Made by a program: the position numbers and the translations under genes
In this document: positions 41,289 through 51,139 of the stretch, one piece after another
Position numbering within the stretch: the first letter of the stretch is position 1
Layout: the number at the start of each line of letters is the position of its first letter
The notes under the pieces: model-generated
The model's input: the letters and a program-made list of their open reading frames with translations, nothing else
What the model was told of the DNA's origin: nothing
Database searches by the model: none
Assembly: GCF_001590905.1 (NCBI RefSeq)
Contig: NZ_BCTT01000006.1
Coordinates: 310,001 to 374,000, forward strand
DNA from: Serratia grimesii NBRC 13537
Lineage (GTDB): Bacteria; Pseudomonadota; Gammaproteobacteria; Enterobacterales; Enterobacteriaceae
Direction: 5' to 3'
Length of the DNA: 64,000 nucleotides

Positions 41289-41594
41289 AATTTGTGATCG
41301 GTATCATTATCTATAAATTATTCCTTTTCATAATAACCTCTCTTGTGTCTTCCTTTCAGTTTATCTTGTTGTTTTCACTCGCTTTGACTGTCACTGCTTC
41401 CTTGGTTTTTTTTCGTGTTGTACCTTGCTGATATGTGCTTTCTCTACCTATAGTTAAAAAAAGTATCTGCAGTCTCGAGCATGTTTGGGGAGTCTTCTTG
41501 AGGATTTTCTTTGTTTTTATTTTCTTTTTAAGAATTTCCTTAGAAGTAATTGATGCGGATTGGGCTGACAGTGCACATGATGTAAGGGCAGAAA
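41289..41594. other. Intergenic region before lipB
   Basis: AT-rich spacer of 306 bases with many T-rich stretches. It contains one promoter candidate (41425-41454). A 60-codon open frame here lacks a ribosome site and family features and is not called. Confidence 0.6.
41425..41454 (+). promoter_or_regulatory. Candidate promoter of lipBCD
   Basis: TTGCTG, 18-base spacer, TATAGT; the start of transcription would be about 135 bases before lipB. The -10 is good, the -35 moderate. Confidence 0.35.
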
Positions 41595-43361
41595 GTGAAT
41601 CAATTTATACCGCGTAATGAAATTGCGGATGTTATACGGACACGTACCAAAGTCTTTTGGACCGTTGGCATATTCACCGCATTTATTAATCTGTTAATGC
41701 TCGTTCCTTCAATCTATATGCTCCAGGTTTATGACCGGGTACTTCCATCACGCAATGAGATCACGTTGCTGATGTTAACGCTGATTATGCTGGGAATGTT
41801 CGGCATGATGGCGTTGCTGGAGTATGTGCGTAGCATGGTTGTTATCCGTATCGGCAGTCAGCTGGATATGCGTTTAAATACGCGGGTTTACACTGCTGCG
41901 TATGAGTCTAATCTAAAAAATGGTTCCTCTGATGCAGGACAAATGCTCGGTGATTTGACCACCGTACGGCAGTTTCTGACGGGCAGCGCGTTATTTGCAT
42001 TTTTCGATGCGCCGTGGTTCCCAATTTATCTGCTGGTGATTTTCCTGTTTAACCCTTGGTTGGGATTGTTCGCGTTGGTTGGTTCGTTGTTGCTGATAGC
42101 GCTGGCCGTGATCAACGAAATGGTATCGAAAAAACCTTTGGCTGAAGCCAGCAAGCTCTCAATTATGTCCTCGAGCTTAGCTAGCACCAATCTGCGTAAT
42201 GCTGAAGTGATCGAAGCATTAGGCATGTTGCCTAACTTAAAAGGCCGCTGGTTTAACTTGCATCAACGGTTCTTGAATAGTCAACGTATAGCAAGTGAGC
42301 GCGCCACTACAGTCACCTCAATCACTAAGTTCGTTCGTCTCTCACTACAGTCTTTAGTGCTGGGGTTGGGCGGCTGGTTGGCGATTGACGGCCATATCAC
42401 TCCAGGAATGATGATTGCCGGTTCTATCCTTATGGGACGCACGCTCGCTCCTATCGAGCAGGTCATTAACGTTTGGAAAAGCTGGAGCTCAGCCAAATTA
42501 TCCTATCAGCGTCTGGTGAAATTGCTGGATAAGCACCCACCGCGTGGTATGGGTATGTCCTTGCCACGTCCGGAAGGGATTGTCTCTGTTGAAGGTGTAA
42601 CTGCTACACCTCCGGGTTCGAAGGCTGATGCGGTATTACATAATGTCAGCTTTGCTATCCAACCAGGTGATGTATTGGGGATTATCGGCCCAAGCGCTTC
42701 CGGCAAGTCAACGTTGGCGCGTTTGCTTGTTGGTATCTGGCCGGTCAGTGAAGGTATCGTGCGGCTCGATAATGCCGACATATATCAATGGAACAAAGAC
42801 GAGCTGGGTCCTTATATCGGTTATTTACCGCAGGATATTGAGCTGTTTGGTGGCACTATCGCCGAAAATATCGCACGGTTTAACGATTTAGATGCAGAAA
42901 AGGTTATCGAGGCTGCCAAACTGGCCGGCGTGCATGAGCTGATACTGCGCTTCCCAAACGGTTATGACACGATCATCGGCAGTGGTGGGGCAGGGTTATC
43001 CGGCGGACAAAAACAGCGTATTGGTCTGGCGCGTGCACTGTATGGCGATCCTTCCCTGGTCGTATTGGATGAACCTAACTCCAATCTCGATGATGCCGGT
43101 GAAAAAGCGTTGAATCAGGCAATATTGTTCCTTAAACAGCGTAATAAAACGGTGATTCTGATTACCCACCGTACCAACTTGCTATCAATGACCAGCAAGC
43201 TATTGCTGTTAGTGAACGGCACCGTCAATGCATTTGGTCCTACACAGCAGGTGTTGCAAGCACTGACAAATGCGCAAAAGGCGCAAACTCCGCAGCAAGC
43301 GGTGCGTGCCGTCAATTCCGAGCCGGATGAAGGCAATATCCCAAAAACTCAAATTAATTAA
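41595..43361 (+). CDS. lipB: Type I secretion ABC transporter LipB
   Basis: Inner-membrane ABC exporter that recognises the C-terminal signal of its substrates (lipase, metalloprotease and SlaA in S. marcescens) and energises their export. It has 588 residues, the size recalled for S. marcescens LipB. An N-terminal six-segment membrane domain (about 20-290) precedes the ATPase with Walker [10 protein letters not shown] from residue 365, signature LSGGQKQR from residue 468, and Walker [12 protein letters not shown]. No C39-like N-terminal domain, as in the PrtD type. It begins with GTG preceded by AAGGG at good spacing. lipC follows by 54 bases. Confidence 0.93.
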   Translation: MNQFIPRNEIADVIRTRTKVFWTVGIFTAFINLLMLVPSIYMLQVYDRVLPSRNEITLLMLTLIMLGMFGMMALLEYVRSMVVIRIGSQLDMRLNTRVYTAAYESNLKNGSSDAGQMLGDLTTVRQFLTGSALFAFFDAPWFPIYLLVIFLFNPWLGLFALVGSLLLIALAVINEMVSKKPLAEASKLSIMSSSLASTNLRNAEVIEALGMLPNLKGRWFNLHQRFLNSQRIASERATTVTSITKFVRLSLQSLVLGLGGWLAIDGHITPGMMIAGSILMGRTLAPIEQVINVWKSWSSAKLSYQRLVKLLDKHPPRGMGMSLPRPEGIVSVEGVTATPPGSKADAVLHNVSFAIQPGDVLGIIGPSASGKSTLARLLVGIWPVSEGIVRLDNADIYQWNKDELGPYIGYLPQDIELFGGTIAENIARFNDLDAEKVIEAAKLAGVHELILRFPNGYDTIIGSGGAGLSGGQKQRIGLARALYGDPSLVVLDEPNSNLDDAGEKALNQAILFLKQRNKTVILITHRTNLLSMTSKLLLLVNGTVNAFGPTQQVLQALTNAQKAQTPQQAVRAVNSEPDEGNIPKTQIN

Positions 43362-43415
43362 GCTGTGAACTTGCCGGGCGGCGCTGAAGCGCTGCCTGCA
43401 GTCAAAGGAGTTGGT

Positions 43416-44747
43416 ATGTCTACGCACATTGGCGAGCCGCAAGACTCGTATTCAGAACAAATCCCACAAGATGAGCGGCGTTTTACCCGTATGGGATGGT
43501 TAGTGGTTGGTCTTGGTCTGTTTGGTTTTTTTGCATGGGCAGCGTTTGCACCACTGGATAAAGGGGTTGCGTCACCCGGCTCAGTCACTGTTTCTGGCAA
43601 TCGCAAAACGGTGCAAGCACCGGCCAGCGGTATTATCAAAAACATCACAGTAAAAGAAGGCGACAAGGTTAAAGCGGGCGAGGTGTTGGTGCAATTGAGC
43701 CAGGTACAGGCTCAGGCACAGGTTGATTCTCTTCGCGATCAGTATTACACCACATTGGCCACTGAAGGCCGTCTGCTTGCTGAACGCGACGGTTTAAGTA
43801 AGGTCACTTTTTCCCCCGTTTTCGAACAAATCCAGGCTCAGCCACGCGTAGCCGAAATCATCGCATTGCAAACGCAGTTATTTTCGTCTCGTCGCCAAGG
43901 GCTGCAAAGCGAAGTTGATGGCTATAAACAGTCAATGGACGGTATGCGCTTTCAACTGAAAGGTTTGCAGGATTCTCGGGTTAACAAACAGATCCAGCTT
44001 TCCAGCCTCCGTGAGCAGATGAACAGTATGAAGCAATTAGCCGCGGACGGCTATTTACCACGTAACCGCTATCTGGAAGTGCAGCGTCAATTTGCGGAAG
44101 TGAACAGCAGCATTGATGAAACAGTCGGGCGAATTGGTCAGGTACAAAAACAGCTACAGGAGTCTCAGCAACGGATCGATCAGCGGTTTGCTGACTATCA
44201 GCGTGAAGTCCGAACCCAACTGGCACAGACTCAGATGGATACCAGCGAGTTCAGAAACAAGCTGGAAATGGCGAACTTTGACCTCGGCAATACGGCTATT
44301 ACCTCACCGGTGGATGGCACCGTAGTTGGATTGAATATCTTTACTCAGGGGGGCGTCGTGGGAGCGGGTGACCACCTGATGGATGTTGTACCCAGCCAGG
44401 CTACGCTGGTGGTTGATTCTCGTCTCAAAGTCGAGTTGATCGACAAGGTGTACAACGGGTTGCCGGTGGATCTGATGTTTACTGCCTTCAACCAGAACAA
44501 GACCCCGAAAATACCGGGGACGGTGACTTTGGTTTCTGCCGACCGATTGGTGGACAAAACCAATGGCGAACCCTATTACCAAATGCAGGTTACTGTTTCT
44601 CCTGAGGGCATGAAATTGCTCAGTGGGGAAGACATTAAACCCGGTATGCCTGTTGAGGTTTTTGTGAAGACCGGTTCGCGTTCACTGCTGAGTTATCTGT
44701 TTAAACCTATTTTGGATCGCGCTCATACTTCATTAACCGAGGAATAA
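43416..44747 (+). CDS. lipC: Type I secretion membrane fusion protein LipC
   Basis: Periplasmic adaptor of the HlyD/PrtE family linking LipB to the outer-membrane LipD. It has 443 residues, the LipC size. One N-terminal membrane segment (about 30-50, LVVGLGLFGFFAWAAFAPLDKG), a biotinyl-lipoyl-like domain around residues 65-95 (VQAPASGIIKNITVKEGDKV), a long coiled-coil hairpin (about 100-290), and the second half-motif ITSPVDGTVVGLNIFTQGGVV. The ATG is chosen because AAGGAG lies five bases upstream; the open frame reaches 17 codons further without a ribosome site. Confidence 0.93.
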   Translation: MSTHIGEPQDSYSEQIPQDERRFTRMGWLVVGLGLFGFFAWAAFAPLDKGVASPGSVTVSGNRKTVQAPASGIIKNITVKEGDKVKAGEVLVQLSQVQAQAQVDSLRDQYYTTLATEGRLLAERDGLSKVTFSPVFEQIQAQPRVAEIIALQTQLFSSRRQGLQSEVDGYKQSMDGMRFQLKGLQDSRVNKQIQLSSLREQMNSMKQLAADGYLPRNRYLEVQRQFAEVNSSIDETVGRIGQVQKQLQESQQRIDQRFADYQREVRTQLAQTQMDTSEFRNKLEMANFDLGNTAITSPVDGTVVGLNIFTQGGVVGAGDHLMDVVPSQATLVVDSRLKVELIDKVYNGLPVDLMFTAFNQNKTPKIPGTVTLVSADRLVDKTNGEPYYQMQVTVSPEGMKLLSGEDIKPGMPVEVFVKTGSRSLLSYLFKPILDRAHTSLTEE

Positions 44748-44749
44748 TT

Positions 44750-46126
44750 TTGATTCAATTTAAACGACAGGTTGCTGGCCTTACTATCAGTACCCTCTTG
44801 TTTGCGATATCTGCGCCGGTTCATTCGATAGGGATTATAGACGCATATTCGCTGGCACTTGAGAAAGATCCGACCTTCCGGGCGGCAATAAAAGAGAAAG
44901 AAGCGGGAGACGAAAACGAAAACATTGGTAGGGCGGGGCTGCTGCCGAAGGTATCACTTAATTACCAAAACTCGCCGAGAAACTGGCAGACGCAAAAGTA
45001 TCCGTCGAGTGACTTTTTTGGCAATGTGAGCGAAGTGACTCAACGGCAGCAGTACCGCAGTTATTCCAGTTCGGTAACGTTGACGCAGCCGTTGTTCGAC
45101 TATGAGGCCTACGCGCGCTATAAGGCTGGTGTAGCGCAAACATTGATGTCGGACGAACGCTACCGCGGCAAGTTTCTGGATCTGGCGGTACGGGTGATCT
45201 CTGCCTATGTTGAAGTGGCCTATTCCAAAGATCAAATCGCTTTGGCTTCTGCACAAAAAGCGGCTTATAAAGAGCAGTTAGCACTGAACGATCGTTTAAT
45301 GAGTGCAGGGGAAGGCACCATTACGGACGTTTCTGAAACTCAGGCTCGCTATAGCTTGGCTGAGGCTCAGGAGATCGAAGCGCGTGATGCGCTAGATTCG
45401 GCGCAGCGTGAGCTCGAAGTCATTATTGGTGTACCGCTCAACCAACTGGATGAGGTACAGGTCTTGCGTCCTGGGAAATTCCAGGTAGCCCCATTGATTC
45501 CTTCAAAGTTTGAAGAATGGCAAAAAATTGCCCTTGAAAATAACCCTATGTTGGCGGCATCACGTCACGGCGTTGATGCAGCGAAGTATGAAGTAGAGCG
45601 TAACCGTGCGGGCTTTATGCCGCAGGTGCAACTTTATGCTTCACACTCGGAGAACGACTCCAGTAGCGATAATACGGTCAACCAGAAATACCGCACTGAT
45701 AGCATTGGCGTACAGGTGAGCATGCCAATCTATGCCGGTGGTGGCGTTTCTGCATCAACTCGCCAGGCCGCGGCACGATATGGCCAGGCGATGTACGAAA
45801 TGGATACGCAAGTCGGTAGCACGCTGAACGATCTGCGTAAACAATACAATCTGTGCATCAGTAGCCGTGCCAAGTTGGCTGCGTACGAACTGGCGGTTAA
45901 ATCAGCGACCACGCAGGTAACGGCGACACGTCAGAGCGTGTTGGCAGGGCAGCGTGTTAACGTTGATGTGCTCAATGCCGAACAACAGCTCTATAGCGCC
46001 CAGCGCGACCTGGCTTCTGCCAAGTACACTTACATAAAATCTTGGATCACATTGTTGAGTGATTCGGGGACGCTTGATGAAAGTGATGTTAAGCGTGTGG
46101 CGCAGTATTTTTCGATGAGCCGCTGA
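44750..46126 (+). CDS. lipD: TolC-family outer-membrane factor LipD
   Basis: Outer-membrane channel of the Lip type I system. It has 458 residues with an N-terminal signal peptide (about 1-27, ending APVHS) and two TolC/OEP repeats with long helices, for example KDQIALASAQKAAYKEQL and GVQVSMPIYAGGGVSASTRQAAARY. Start is TTG, two bases after the lipC stop, with GAGG seven bases upstream, so it is probably coupled to lipC. Having its own outer-membrane factor means that the exporter does not need cellular TolC. Confidence 0.93.
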   Translation: MIQFKRQVAGLTISTLLFAISAPVHSIGIIDAYSLALEKDPTFRAAIKEKEAGDENENIGRAGLLPKVSLNYQNSPRNWQTQKYPSSDFFGNVSEVTQRQQYRSYSSSVTLTQPLFDYEAYARYKAGVAQTLMSDERYRGKFLDLAVRVISAYVEVAYSKDQIALASAQKAAYKEQLALNDRLMSAGEGTITDVSETQARYSLAEAQEIEARDALDSAQRELEVIIGVPLNQLDEVQVLRPGKFQVAPLIPSKFEEWQKIALENNPMLAASRHGVDAAKYEVERNRAGFMPQVQLYASHSENDSSSDNTVNQKYRTDSIGVQVSMPIYAGGGVSASTRQAAARYGQAMYEMDTQVGSTLNDLRKQYNLCISSRAKLAAYELAVKSATTQVTATRQSVLAGQRVNVDVLNAEQQLYSAQRDLASAKYTYIKSWITLLSDSGTLDESDVKRVAQYFSMSR

Positions 46127-46170
46127 GTAATAATGCGACAAATTGCCATTTTACTCTAAGTATTAATCTG

Positions 46171-46204
46171 AAAGAGCAGCCGAAAGCTGCTCTTTCAGTC
46201 TTTT
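46171..46204 (+). terminator. Terminator of lipBCD
   Basis: Ten-base stem AAAGAGCAGC/GCTGCTCTTT with a five-base loop and a T-rich tail, 45 bases after the lipD stop. Confidence 0.9.
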
Positions 46205-46713
46205 ATACGTTATGTTATTGCGCGTATACAGATGCTGAATTTAGCTCGTGTAGGTTGCAAAAAACTATTCCCCCTAGGGGGGCGCTCATTCCCATCAATA
46301 ATAGCACTTTTTATTGTCTGGGGATTCTAGGTAATGAAAGGAAGGAGACCGTTTGTCTGCAAGGTAGGGCGAAATATGGGAACAGAAATCAGTGATTGGT
46401 AACTGTGAGCTAAGGGCGGTAGCGTATCTTGCGCCTTTGCCAGCATGTTCGAACTGTTCGTGAGGTGACAGCTCTCACATGTCTGGGGGGGGCTTGTCTT
46501 GGTTTAAGTTGCAATGGGATATCTCATTAAATGAGACTGTAATGAGATTCTGTTTAACCGTGTTGTATATCTTCTTAAAATAAATGATTTTTATGGAGGG
46601 GGCAGGTTTGGTTTTGTAGTTCCTTCTGGGTTTTTGTTTCTCATGTATAAATCACACCACATAAACATTTTGGCCATTAAAAATTTTTTTACACCATCAA
46701 GACGGAGTCAGCT
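46205..46713. other. Leader region of the acyltransferase/mannose block
   Basis: Spacer of 509 bases. It contains the 12-base palindrome CCCCCTAGGGGG at 46270-46281, the second JUMPstart at 46390-46426 and an AT-rich stretch before the acyltransferase. No gene was credible. Confidence 0.6.
46390..46426 (+). promoter_or_regulatory. JUMPstart/ops element 2 (acyltransferase)
   Basis: Reads CAGTGATTGGTAACTGTGAG then the ops core GGCGGTAGCGTA at 46415-46426. The left part has drifted from element 1, but the ops core is intact apart from the last base. It lies about 290 bases upstream of the acyltransferase. Confidence 0.85.
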
Positions 46714-47823
46714 ATGCCTGAGGAATCCTTTGTTCATGACAGGATGATTTCCACGCAATTGGATATAAAAGTGAAAGGTAATTATAAAAATAAAGATCCT
46801 ATTCGGCTGGAGTATATTGACTCTATACGCGGTATAGCAGCAATTAGTGTGGTCATAGCTCACTTTATCGTCCCTATATATGGGGTTGATAGGTTTTTAT
46901 TTTCCCACCTATTAGACATTGGAAAAATTGGTGTGGTGCTGTTTTTTATTATTAGTGGGTTTATTATCCCGTTTAGTTTTAAAAGGAATAACGGTGGGGT
47001 TAAGGCGTTTTTAATTTCTAGGTTTTTTCGCCTTTATCCAGGGTATTGGTTTTCATTATTCCTTTTCTTGGTGGTGTCCCTTTTTTTTGGTAAGCAATTC
47101 CCTGTGGGTCAAATATTGGCAAATATGACGATGGTTCAAACCGCCTTGGGGGTTAGAGATATTGTTGGCGTTTATTGGACGTTATTTATAGAGATTGTTT
47201 TTTACTTCTTATGTGTAATTTCGTTTGGTTTTGGGTTGTTGAATAGGCCTGGATTTAATTTTACCTCTTCATTGTTCATGTTGTGTTGCGCCATAATTAT
47301 GGGAATTGCTAAACGTAAGTTTGAGGTGGCTTTGCCGGTAGCATTACCGCTTGCATTATCATTAATGGCATTCGGCGGTCTATGGCGAGCATATTTATTA
47401 GAAGGAAATTTGGCCGCCAAAAAATTAGCGAAAACCTATATTGTTATATTTTTATTTGTAATTCCTATGGTTAGTTTCCTATCATATGGTATGGAACCAG
47501 GTCATACTTTGCGATATACATTAACCTATTATCTAAGCATGCTTTCCTTTGTACTATTGACAACTCGGTTGAAAATAAAAAATAAATACATGGTATTTAT
47601 GGGGGTTATTAGTTACTCCATGTATTTAATACACCCAAGCTTACTGATTGTCTATGAGAGTCTTATTGCGGACTTCAGTGAAGGGGGCAGATATTTCTTC
47701 GGTGTTATAGGTGTCATCCTGACGTTACCAGTATCTTACTTAGTTTATCGATTCATAGAGTTACCATCGATAAAACTAGGGCGAAAAGTGAAATCGCATA
47801 TACTAAATCCTAAACGAGTATGA
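46714..47823 (+). CDS. Acyltransferase family 3 membrane protein, probable polysaccharide O-acetylase
   Basis: Integral membrane acyltransferase (Acyl_transf_3, OafA-like without the SGNH domain), 369 residues with about ten membrane segments. The family start YIDSIRGIAAISVVIAHF with catalytic His (residue about 50) and the RFFRLYPGYWFSLFL motif are visible. Such enzymes add acetyl groups to O-antigen or capsule sugars. A JUMPstart lies upstream, tying it to surface polysaccharide. Whether it modifies the capsule or the galactan is not decided; partly acetylated galactan I would fit. AT-rich relative to manC. Confidence 0.85.
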   Translation: MPEESFVHDRMISTQLDIKVKGNYKNKDPIRLEYIDSIRGIAAISVVIAHFIVPIYGVDRFLFSHLLDIGKIGVVLFFIISGFIIPFSFKRNNGGVKAFLISRFFRLYPGYWFSLFLFLVVSLFFGKQFPVGQILANMTMVQTALGVRDIVGVYWTLFIEIVFYFLCVISFGFGLLNRPGFNFTSSLFMLCCAIIMGIAKRKFEVALPVALPLALSLMAFGGLWRAYLLEGNLAAKKLAKTYIVIFLFVIPMVSFLSYGMEPGHTLRYTLTYYLSMLSFVLLTTRLKIKNKYMVFMGVISYSMYLIHPSLLIVYESLIADFSEGGRYFFGVIGVILTLPVSYLVYRFIELPSIKLGRKVKSHILNPKRV

Positions 47824-48058
47824 ATGATTACTTATAGTCCCCGTACTTCAAATAAACCCAGAGCAAGAGTGGATTGCAAACTTATCTTGGCTATATATCT
47901 ATGTTGACCTCATTTAATAGTGATATTCTTATATTGTTTGTTAAATGAGGGGCCCATTGAAGAGAGAATGCTTGGGTGGAAAATTATTAGCAGATAAAAT
48001 TCATGGGAACTTAATGGTTTTTTATTCTAAAAATATTTATATAGTAAAGGATTAACTC

Positions 48059-49483
48059 ATGTCAAAACTAATTCCTGTGGTTATGGCCGGTGGCACTGGC
48101 AGTCGGTTATGGCCACTTTCGCGGGAGTCATTCCCCAAACAATTTTTATCTATCGACGACAGTGGATTTAGTTTGTTGCAGCAGACACTGCAGCGCTTGT
48201 CTGGACTGGAGGGGGTGCAAGTTGCGGCACCTTTGGTTATCTGCAATGAAAATCATCGTTTTTTGGTTGCGGAACAGTTGCGTGAAATTGATCAACTGGC
48301 GACCAACATTATTCTAGAGCCTGTGGGGCGTAACACGGCGCCAGCCGTTGCATTAGCAGCACATCTGGCCGCAGAAGAAGGCGACGACAGTATACTGTTG
48401 GTGTTGGCCGCAGACCATTTGATTAAAAAGGTGGATAACTTCCACGCGGCAATAAAAACGGCTATTCAGCATGCCACTGAAAATCACTTGGTGACTTTCG
48501 GTATTATTCCTGGGCATCCAGAAACGGGTTACGGCTATATCAAGCGCGGTAGTGCGCTTTCTAGCGAATGCTTTAAAGTCGACGCCTTTGTAGAGAAGCC
48601 GTGTCTGGAAAAAGCCGTTGAATATTTGGCCAGCGGCGAATTCAGCTGGAATAGTGGCATGTTCATGTTCAAGACGGCCAAGTTCCTACAAGAGTTGGAA
48701 CAGTTCAGCCTAGAGATCTTCAGTACAACACAACAATCTGTGCTCGACAGCCAGCGTGACATGAACTTTATCCGTGTTGACCAGGAAATTTTTAAGCACT
48801 GCCCAAGTGACTCCATCGATTATGCGGTGATGGAAAAAACACGAGATGCAGTGGTAATCCCTATTGATGCCGGCTGGAGCGATGTTGGTTCATGGTCATC
48901 GCTGTGGGAAGTTTCCGAAAAAGATGCATTAGGGAATGTTAATGTCGGTGAGATTATTTCCATTGATTCAAACAATAACTATATTTCATCTGATGCTGCG
49001 CTAGTTGCAACCATCGGCTTGGACGATCTGATCGTGATCAACACCAATGATGCGTTGTTGATTTCGACTAAGGATAGAGTTCAAGACGTTAAGAAAGTGG
49101 TTGATGAGCTCAAAAAACGCAATCTCCATCACTTCCGTCAACACTCTTCATCTTATCGTCCTTGGGGTAAGATTTGTGATATCGACAGCGGTGAGCACTT
49201 CCAGGTCAAAAAAATCATTGTTCGTCCAGGTGAAGGGTTGTCTGTGCAACGTCACCTTCATCGTGCAGAGCACTGGGTAGTCGTCAGTGGTACAGCAAAA
49301 GTGAATGTTGATGATAAAGCGTTCTTCTTATCAGAAAATCAATCCACCTTCATACCCGCTGGTAGTGTCCATACACTGGAAAACCCAGGGAAAATCGATC
49401 TTGAGATCATCGAGGTCAGATCAGGGTTTTACCTCGAAGAAGATGATATTGAGCGTTTGCACGATCGGTACGGCAGAGTCTAA
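48059..49483 (+). CDS. manC: Mannose-1-phosphate guanylyltransferase/mannose-6-phosphate isomerase ManC
   Basis: Bifunctional type II enzyme: isomerises fructose-6-phosphate to mannose-6-phosphate and makes GDP-mannose from mannose-1-phosphate. It has 474 residues. The N-terminal pyrophosphorylase signature GGTGSRLWPLSRESFPKQF (about 11-29), FVEKP and NSGMF are followed by the C-terminal cupin isomerase domain (about 350-474) with SVQRHLHRAEHW. It has a good AAGGA site and precedes manB by 15 bases. The user of GDP-Man is probably the capsule, as galactan I contains only galactose. Confidence 0.95.
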   Translation: MSKLIPVVMAGGTGSRLWPLSRESFPKQFLSIDDSGFSLLQQTLQRLSGLEGVQVAAPLVICNENHRFLVAEQLREIDQLATNIILEPVGRNTAPAVALAAHLAAEEGDDSILLVLAADHLIKKVDNFHAAIKTAIQHATENHLVTFGIIPGHPETGYGYIKRGSALSSECFKVDAFVEKPCLEKAVEYLASGEFSWNSGMFMFKTAKFLQELEQFSLEIFSTTQQSVLDSQRDMNFIRVDQEIFKHCPSDSIDYAVMEKTRDAVVIPIDAGWSDVGSWSSLWEVSEKDALGNVNVGEIISIDSNNNYISSDAALVATIGLDDLIVINTNDALLISTKDRVQDVKKVVDELKKRNLHHFRQHSSSYRPWGKICDIDSGEHFQVKKIIVRPGEGLSVQRHLHRAEHWVVVSGTAKVNVDDKAFFLSENQSTFIPAGSVHTLENPGKIDLEIIEVRSGFYLEEDDIERLHDRYGRV

Positions 49484-49498
49484 TTAAAGGGTTTGGTG

Positions 49499-50866
49499 AT
49501 GGAAAAGTTAACGTGTTTTAAAGCTTATGATGTGCGCGGTAAATTGGATGAAGAACTGAACGATGATATTGCCTATCGTATCGGTCGCGCTTATGGCGAG
49601 TTCCTAAAACCAAAAACTATTGTGCTGGGTAGCGACGTTCGTCTGACCAGTGAAAGTTTGAAGCTGTCCCTGGCAAAAGGTTTGCAGGACGCTGGCACTG
49701 ACGTTATCGATATTGGCATGACGGGGACTGAAGAAGTTTATTTTGCCACTTCGCATCTGAAGGCTGATGGCGGCGTGGAAGTGACTGCCAGCCATAACCC
49801 GATCGACTATAATGGTATGAAATTAGTCCGTGAAGGCTCGCGCCCTATCAGTGGTGATACCGGTCTGCGAGCTATACAAGAGTTAGCGGAAAACAACCAA
49901 TTCCCGGCCCCTTCTGCAGCGCGTGGCAGCTATGTTCGTCAGGACGTGCTTGGTGCATATGTAGAACACATACTTTCATACGTTGACGTAAAAAACTTCA
50001 AACCGCTAAAACTGGTGATCAACTCAGGTAATGGTGCAGCCGGTCATGTGATCGATGCCATTGAAGCATCCCTTAAGGCGTTGAACGTCCCGTTGGAGTT
50101 TATCAAAGTTCATCATCAGCCGGACGGCACATTCCCTAATGGTATTCCCAATCCATTATTGCCTGAGTGTCGTGCAGATACCGCCAATGCGGTGCGCGAA
50201 CACGGCGCAGATATGGGGATCGCTTTCGATGGTGATTTTGATCGTTGTTTCCTGTTTGACGAAAAAGGCGACTTTATTGAGGGATATTATATTGTTGGCC
50301 TTCTGGCAGAAGCTTTCCTACAAAAACAACCAGGTGCAAAAATCATTCATGATCCGCGCCTGAGCTGGAACACGATTGATGTGGTGAGCCAGGCTGGTGG
50401 TGTGCCGGTCATGTCAAAAACAGGTCATGCTTTCATTAAAGAGCGTATGCGTTCAGAAGACGCTATCTACGGTGGTGAGATGAGTGCGCATCACTACTTC
50501 CGCGATTTTGCCTATTGCGATAGCGGCATGATCCCATGGTTGCTGGTGGCTGAATTGGTCAGTGTAAAAGGCCAAACGTTGGGGCAATTGGTGCAGGATC
50601 GTATTGCTGCTTACCCGTCTTCTGGTGAAATTAACATCAAGTTGGCCCAACCTGCGGTGTCAATTGAGAGCGTCAAGCAACATTATTTGGCGCAGGCTGG
50701 TGAGGTAGATTATACCGATGGTATCAGCATGGAGTTTGCCGACTGGCGTTTCAACTTGCGTTCATCTAACACTGAACCGGTAGTTCGTCTCAATGTTGAG
50801 TCACGCGCCGACGTTGCCTTGATGACTGAAAAAACAGAAGAAATTCTGGCGTTGTTGTCTCGTTAA
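49499..50866 (+). CDS. manB: Phosphomannomutase ManB (CpsG)
   Basis: Interconverts mannose-6-phosphate and mannose-1-phosphate for GDP-mannose synthesis. It has 455 residues (E. coli CpsG 456). The phosphoserine loop [15 protein letters not shown] (about 96-110), metal loop DGDFDRC (about 244-250), sugar-binding [12 protein letters not shown] and C-terminal [11 protein letters not shown] are visible. The ATG at 49499 starts the E. coli-like sequence [10 protein letters not shown]; a TTG two codons earlier is less likely. A strong terminator follows, so manC-manB ends here. Confidence 0.95.
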   Translation: MEKLTCFKAYDVRGKLDEELNDDIAYRIGRAYGEFLKPKTIVLGSDVRLTSESLKLSLAKGLQDAGTDVIDIGMTGTEEVYFATSHLKADGGVEVTASHNPIDYNGMKLVREGSRPISGDTGLRAIQELAENNQFPAPSAARGSYVRQDVLGAYVEHILSYVDVKNFKPLKLVINSGNGAAGHVIDAIEASLKALNVPLEFIKVHHQPDGTFPNGIPNPLLPECRADTANAVREHGADMGIAFDGDFDRCFLFDEKGDFIEGYYIVGLLAEAFLQKQPGAKIIHDPRLSWNTIDVVSQAGGVPVMSKTGHAFIKERMRSEDAIYGGEMSAHHYFRDFAYCDSGMIPWLLVAELVSVKGQTLGQLVQDRIAAYPSSGEINIKLAQPAVSIESVKQHYLAQAGEVDYTDGISMEFADWRFNLRSSNTEPVVRLNVESRADVALMTEKTEEILALLSR

Positions 50867-50890
50867 CAGTGTCGTGATCCTTTTACTTCA

Positions 50891-50918
50891 AACAGGGCTG
50901 CTTGGCAGCCCTGTTTGC
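50891..50918 (+). terminator. Terminator of manC-manB
   Basis: Eleven-base stem AACAGGGCTGC/GCAGCCCTGTT with a three-base loop, 24 bases after the manB stop; short T-rich tail. Confidence 0.82.
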
Positions 50919-51053
50919 TGTAGTGAGGAAATCAAATGTTCAGAAGGTTCACTTAGTATGGGCATTGCTATCTTATTCATTTGATTTATCCTGACCCCAT
51001 ATAGCTTTTGGCTCTTGATAGTGTTTTTTGTTTGTTTTTGAGACGTAATTTTC

Positions 51054-51083
51054 TTGAACCCAATGTTTGATGGTGTTTTTAAT
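51054..51083 (+). promoter_or_regulatory. Candidate promoter of galE
   Basis: TTGAAC, 18-base spacer, TTTAAT, ending 56 bases before the galE ATG. This would make galE a separate transcript after the manB terminator. Confidence 0.4.
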
Positions 51084-51139
51084 AAAGAAGATTAAAGATT
51101 TCTAACTTTAGCGCATTAGGTGCGCGTGAGGAGTTGTTG

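Noticed and set aside
41435-41617. 60-codon open frame upstream of lipB
   Set aside because: No ribosome site, hydrophobic T-rich composition from the AT-rich spacer, and it overlaps the lipB start in another frame.
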